Shown here one piece after another: positions 4,702-6,341 of a stretch of DNA of 6,341 bases. Position 1 is the first letter of the stretch. Every line of letters begins with the position of its first letter. The stretch is from DATFAS01 sp035254305 (GTDB lineage: Bacteria > Bacillota > Bacilli > Aneurinibacillales > RAOX-1). Where the stretch lies: assembly GCA_035254305.1 (NCBI GenBank), contig DATFAS010000271.1, forward strand, positions 1 to 6,341. The letters are read 5' to 3'. The notes under the pieces are model-generated. The model was not told the origin of the DNA, ran no database searches, and was given only the letters and a program-made list of their open reading frames with translations. Position numbers and translations under genes: made by a program.

Positions 4702-5577
4702 ATGAAAAACAAATTTATCAAGGGAGCTATTCTATTATCTACTTTCGCTTCATTAACCCTGGCTGGGTGCAGTCAATCATCATCTACACAGCCAACAAAT
4801 GCAGATCAACCGAAAAAGGCAGCTGCTACTACAATGGCAAGTGACACGACAAAAAATGATCAACAACAAATTCAAAATGTAAATCTTGTAGTAGAACCTG
4901 GAGCGAAACTTGGACCGGACGGAAAACTGCACGATGCATTTATTAATGGAGACTTCACAGTAACTGTTGGAAAACCAGCCCATCTCACTATTTATAACTA
5001 TGATGATGGAACACACACACTAACAGCTCAAGACTTAGGTCTTAATGTGAAAGTGAACGGCTCTGAAAAGAAAGGGCAACCTGGTGTAACGGAAGCAGAT
5101 TTTACACCGACCAAAGAGGGTACTTTTAATTGGATGTGTACAGATAAATGTGATAGTGAAAACAATCAATGGGCGATGTCTCATGATGGCTATATGACCG
5201 GAAAGATTAATGTTGTAAAGGATAATGTTCAACATGTATCTCTCGTTGTAAATGCTGGAATGAAGTTAGGCGCAGATGGAAAGCTGCATGATGCCTTTAC
5301 ACCTGGGGATTTAACGATAAACGCAAATACTCCTGTAGAGCTTACTATATACAATTTTGATGATGGAGAACACACTTTAACCTCGGGTGATCTTGGCGTG
5401 AACATAAAGGTGGTAGGAAGTAAGAAAAAAGGCGATCCCGGTGTAACCATTTACAAATTCATCGCGTCAAAAACGGGTACATTTAAGTGGAACTGTATGG
5501 AAAGCTGTGATGAAGATAGTGGTAAATGGGCAATGACTCATGATAATTATATGATGGGTAATATTACTGTAAAATAA
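4702..5577 (+). CDS. Secreted lipoprotein with two tandem CuA-type cupredoxin domains
   Basis: A 291-residue protein. Residues 1-22 are a lipoprotein signal peptide (MKNKFIKG, hydrophobic stretch, lipobox LAGC with Cys23 lipidated), then a Ser/Thr/Gln/Lys-rich linker to about residue 57 that would tether the domains outside the membrane. Residues 59-171 and 178-290 are two copies of one domain, aligning almost without gaps at roughly 58% identity by hand count. Each resembles the COX2/N2O-reductase CuA cupredoxin: a His in DDG-x-HTLT (H105, H224), then C-x3-C (C146/C150, C265/C269) with an acidic residue at its centre (D148, E267), then His (H161, H280) and Met (M165, M284). In COX2 these are the ligands of the dinuclear CuA electron-transfer centre. 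Unlike COX2, ten residues rather than three separate the second Cys from the His, and there is no COX2 transmembrane helix. A conserved KLHDAF also recurs (H77, H196). Copper binding is strongly suggested; electron-carrier versus copper-storage role is not settled. Confidence 0.88.
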   Translation: MKNKFIKGAILLSTFASLTLAGCSQSSSTQPTNADQPKKAAATTMASDTTKNDQQQIQNVNLVVEPGAKLGPDGKLHDAFINGDFTVTVGKPAHLTIYNYDDGTHTLTAQDLGLNVKVNGSEKKGQPGVTEADFTPTKEGTFNWMCTDKCDSENNQWAMSHDGYMTGKINVVKDNVQHVSLVVNAGMKLGADGKLHDAFTPGDLTINANTPVELTIYNFDDGEHTLTSGDLGVNIKVVGSKKKGDPGVTIYKFIASKTGTFKWNCMESCDEDSGKWAMTHDNYMMGNITVK

Positions 5578-5607
5578 TTAATAGAAAATACTAGTTAACA
5601 AATGTCG

Positions 5608-5642
5608 ATAGGAGTAGCTGTTTATGGCTACTCCTATTTTTG
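5608..5642 (+). terminator. Strong intrinsic terminator of the cupredoxin lipoprotein gene (terminator family copy B)
   Basis: ATAGGAGTAGC (5608-5618) pairs perfectly over 11 bases with GCTACTCCTAT (5627-5637) around an 8-base loop, followed by five T's. It starts 31 bases after the stop codon. It is the best preserved member of the terminator family also seen at 3298 and 4478. Confidence 0.9.
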
Positions 5643-5668
5643 GTTATTGAAGTATCGGAGTTTTACAC

Positions 5669-5684
5669 AATAGAATGTTCTATT
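5669..5684. repeat. 16-base palindrome between convergent genes
   Basis: AATAGAA (5669-5675) and TTCTATT (5678-5684) are perfect inverted repeats around TG. It is long enough for a dimeric repressor operator but lies between two convergent 3' ends, where an operator is unexpected. It may instead be part of the interspersed element whose core starts two bases on. Confidence 0.5.
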
Positions 5685-5710
5685 ATGGGATATGGTTAAC
5701 ATGAATAAAC
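5677..5710 (+). repeat. Interspersed short repeat, copy 3
   Basis: The core TGGGATATGGTTAACATGAA then TAAAC (5686-5710) matches 2170-2194 at 23 of 25 bases; with its left flank it also matches 4511-4541. It lies between a terminator and the 3' end of the SRPBCC gene. Confidence 0.7.
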
Positions 5711-5729
5711 CTTCCCTCTGGAAGGTTTA
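5706..5729 (-). terminator. Hairpin that probably ends the SRPBCC transcript
   Basis: TAAACCTTCC pairs perfectly with GGAAGGTTTA (10 bases) around a CTCT loop. On the minus strand it lies 36 bases past the SRPBCC stop and runs into TTTATTCATGTT, a poor U-run, so termination may be inefficient. The stem is symmetrical and could work for either strand. Confidence 0.5.
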
Positions 5730-5764
5730 AAGTTGCCTTTCAATGCAGGTTCTATAGATTTTCC

Positions 5765-6199
5765 CTAACCTTCTTTAGAAAGTTCGCTATATTTTTTGAA
5801 ATTGTCTAGAATCGCCTGCCAGCCAGTTTTTTGTTGTTCTATGGAATGGGTGGATTCTGCTTCAAAAGCCTCAATTACCTTAGTATTGTTTTCTTGACTA
5901 ATAAAAGAGATTGTAACTTTTCTTCCATCTCCCATAGTGTAAGAAATGAATTCGTTTATTCTAATTTCATCATAAACTCCACCAGCATCAAATCCAAAGC
6001 TTCCATCTTTTGCTTCCATTCTTGTAAGAAATTTTCCGCCAACCCTTAAGTCATTTTCAGCATAGGGTGCATGCCAGTCATCAGAAGCAAAAGTCCATTT
6101 TGTTACATGATGTGGTTCTGTCCAATATTCCCACACTTTTTCAACTGGTGCATGAACTGTTGTTTCTACCGAAATTGTTACTTTTTTACCTGTTTCCAT
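5765..6199 (-). CDS. AHSA1-like SRPBCC domain protein
   Basis: A 144-residue single-domain protein of the SRPBCC (START/Bet v1-like) superfamily, AHSA1-like branch. Landmarks are VETTVHAPVEKVWEYWTEPH (residues 11-30) at the start of the fold, W35 and the DDWHAPYAENDLRVGGKF stretch (40-57), which matches the usual W-x(n)-DLRVGG-F pattern, EIRINEFISYTMGDGRKV mid-domain, and QQKTGWQAILDNFKKY (122-137) in the long C-terminal helix. The fold makes a deep hydrophobic cavity; most bacterial members have no known ligand. Cytoplasmic, no signal peptide. The ATG at 6199 is preferred over an in-frame GTG at 6211: AAGGTGG (6208-6214) lies 8 bases before ATG, while the GTG falls within that site. Part of this gene recurs as a relic at 2192-2215. 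Confidence 0.88.
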   Translation of the reverse strand: METGKKVTISVETTVHAPVEKVWEYWTEPHHVTKWTFASDDWHAPYAENDLRVGGKFLTRMEAKDGSFGFDAGGVYDEIRINEFISYTMGDGRKVTISFISQENNTKVIEAFEAESTHSIEQQKTGWQAILDNFKKYSELSKEG

Positions 6200-6236
6200 T
6201 ATTATTACCACCTTAATTTATTTGGGATTATGGATA

Positions 6237-6266
6237 GTTATACCATATTGACACGATACTAAACAA
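6237..6266 (-). promoter_or_regulatory. Promoter of the SRPBCC gene
   Basis: On the minus strand TTGTTT (6266-6261) and TATAAC (6242-6237) are 18 bases apart, and TGG just before TATAAC gives an extended -10. The -35 is weak, the -10 good. Initiation near 6230 would give a leader of about 30 bases to the ATG. Confidence 0.6.
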
Positions 6267-6299
6267 ACCGTAAGGCTACCGACTGGAAAAGGAGAAGAA

Positions 6300-6308
6300 T
6301 GTTATAAT
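6300..6308 (+). promoter_or_regulatory. Extended -10 promoter of a rightward gene beyond the window
   Basis: TGTTATAAT joins a TG extension to a perfect TATAAT. It is divergent from the SRPBCC promoter. A TTGACA at 6248-6253 is too far upstream to be its -35 and overlaps the SRPBCC promoter spacer. Confidence 0.55.
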
Positions 6309-6330
6309 TAATGGTAATTTTAATAACTAA

Positions 6331-6340
6331 AGAGAGGGAG
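6331..6340 (+). promoter_or_regulatory. Likely ribosome binding site of the next + gene
   Basis: AGAGAGGGAG, a purine-rich sequence 22 bases after the -10 at 6303-6308, stops at the window edge; a start codon would be expected within about ten bases to the right. Confidence 0.5.
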
Positions 6341-6341
6341 T

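Noticed and set aside
6200..6211. GTG at 6211 as the SRPBCC start
   Set aside because: The GTG lies within the AAGGTGG ribosome binding site that serves the ATG at 6199.

Overview
The window looks like chromosomal DNA of a moderately AT-rich, spore-forming Bacillales bacterium (Bacillaceae or Paenibacillaceae; the genus cannot be fixed from sequence alone). The reasons are a close homologue of the spore-coat laccase CotA, a rifampicin-phosphotransferase-type protein tail, strong AGGAGG-type ribosome binding sites, frequent TTG starts and U-tract intrinsic terminators. There is no rRNA, tRNA, CRISPR array, transposase or phage gene.

Layout, left to right: the 3' end of a PEP-utilising swivel-domain protein (Rph/Pps-like, +, runs in from the left); convergent to it, a complete cotA-like multicopper oxidase (-); a 310-base divergent intergenic region holding a small relic of a SRPBCC-type gene and a hairpin; a calcineurin-like metallophosphoesterase (+); a FabK/nitronate-monooxygenase-like flavoprotein (+); a secreted lipoprotein made of two tandem CuA-type cupredoxin domains (+); and, convergent to that, an AHSA1-like SRPBCC protein (-). 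A divergent promoter and a ribosome-binding-site-like purine run at the right edge announce another + gene just outside the window.

The genes appear to be mostly single transcription units rather than an operon. The three central + genes each have their own upstream sequence and their own downstream intrinsic terminator. Two proteins are copper proteins by motif (the CotA-like oxidase, and the lipoprotein with ligands in a CuA-like order), but they are on opposite strands and about 2.7 kb apart, so a shared pathway is only an inference.

The least ordinary signals are: (1) the duplicated CuA-like cupredoxin lipoprotein, with an unusually long loop between the second Cys and the His of each site; (2) a family of related terminators followed by a short interspersed motif (TGGGAT..GGTTAACATGAA-like), recurring after several genes; (3) a 46-base chimeric relic at 2170-2215 that matches two separate places in and beside the SRPBCC gene 3.5 kb away, joined across a 3-base microhomology; and (4) a CotA whose HxHGG copper motif reads HVHDG and which lacks both cysteines of the known CotA disulfide.
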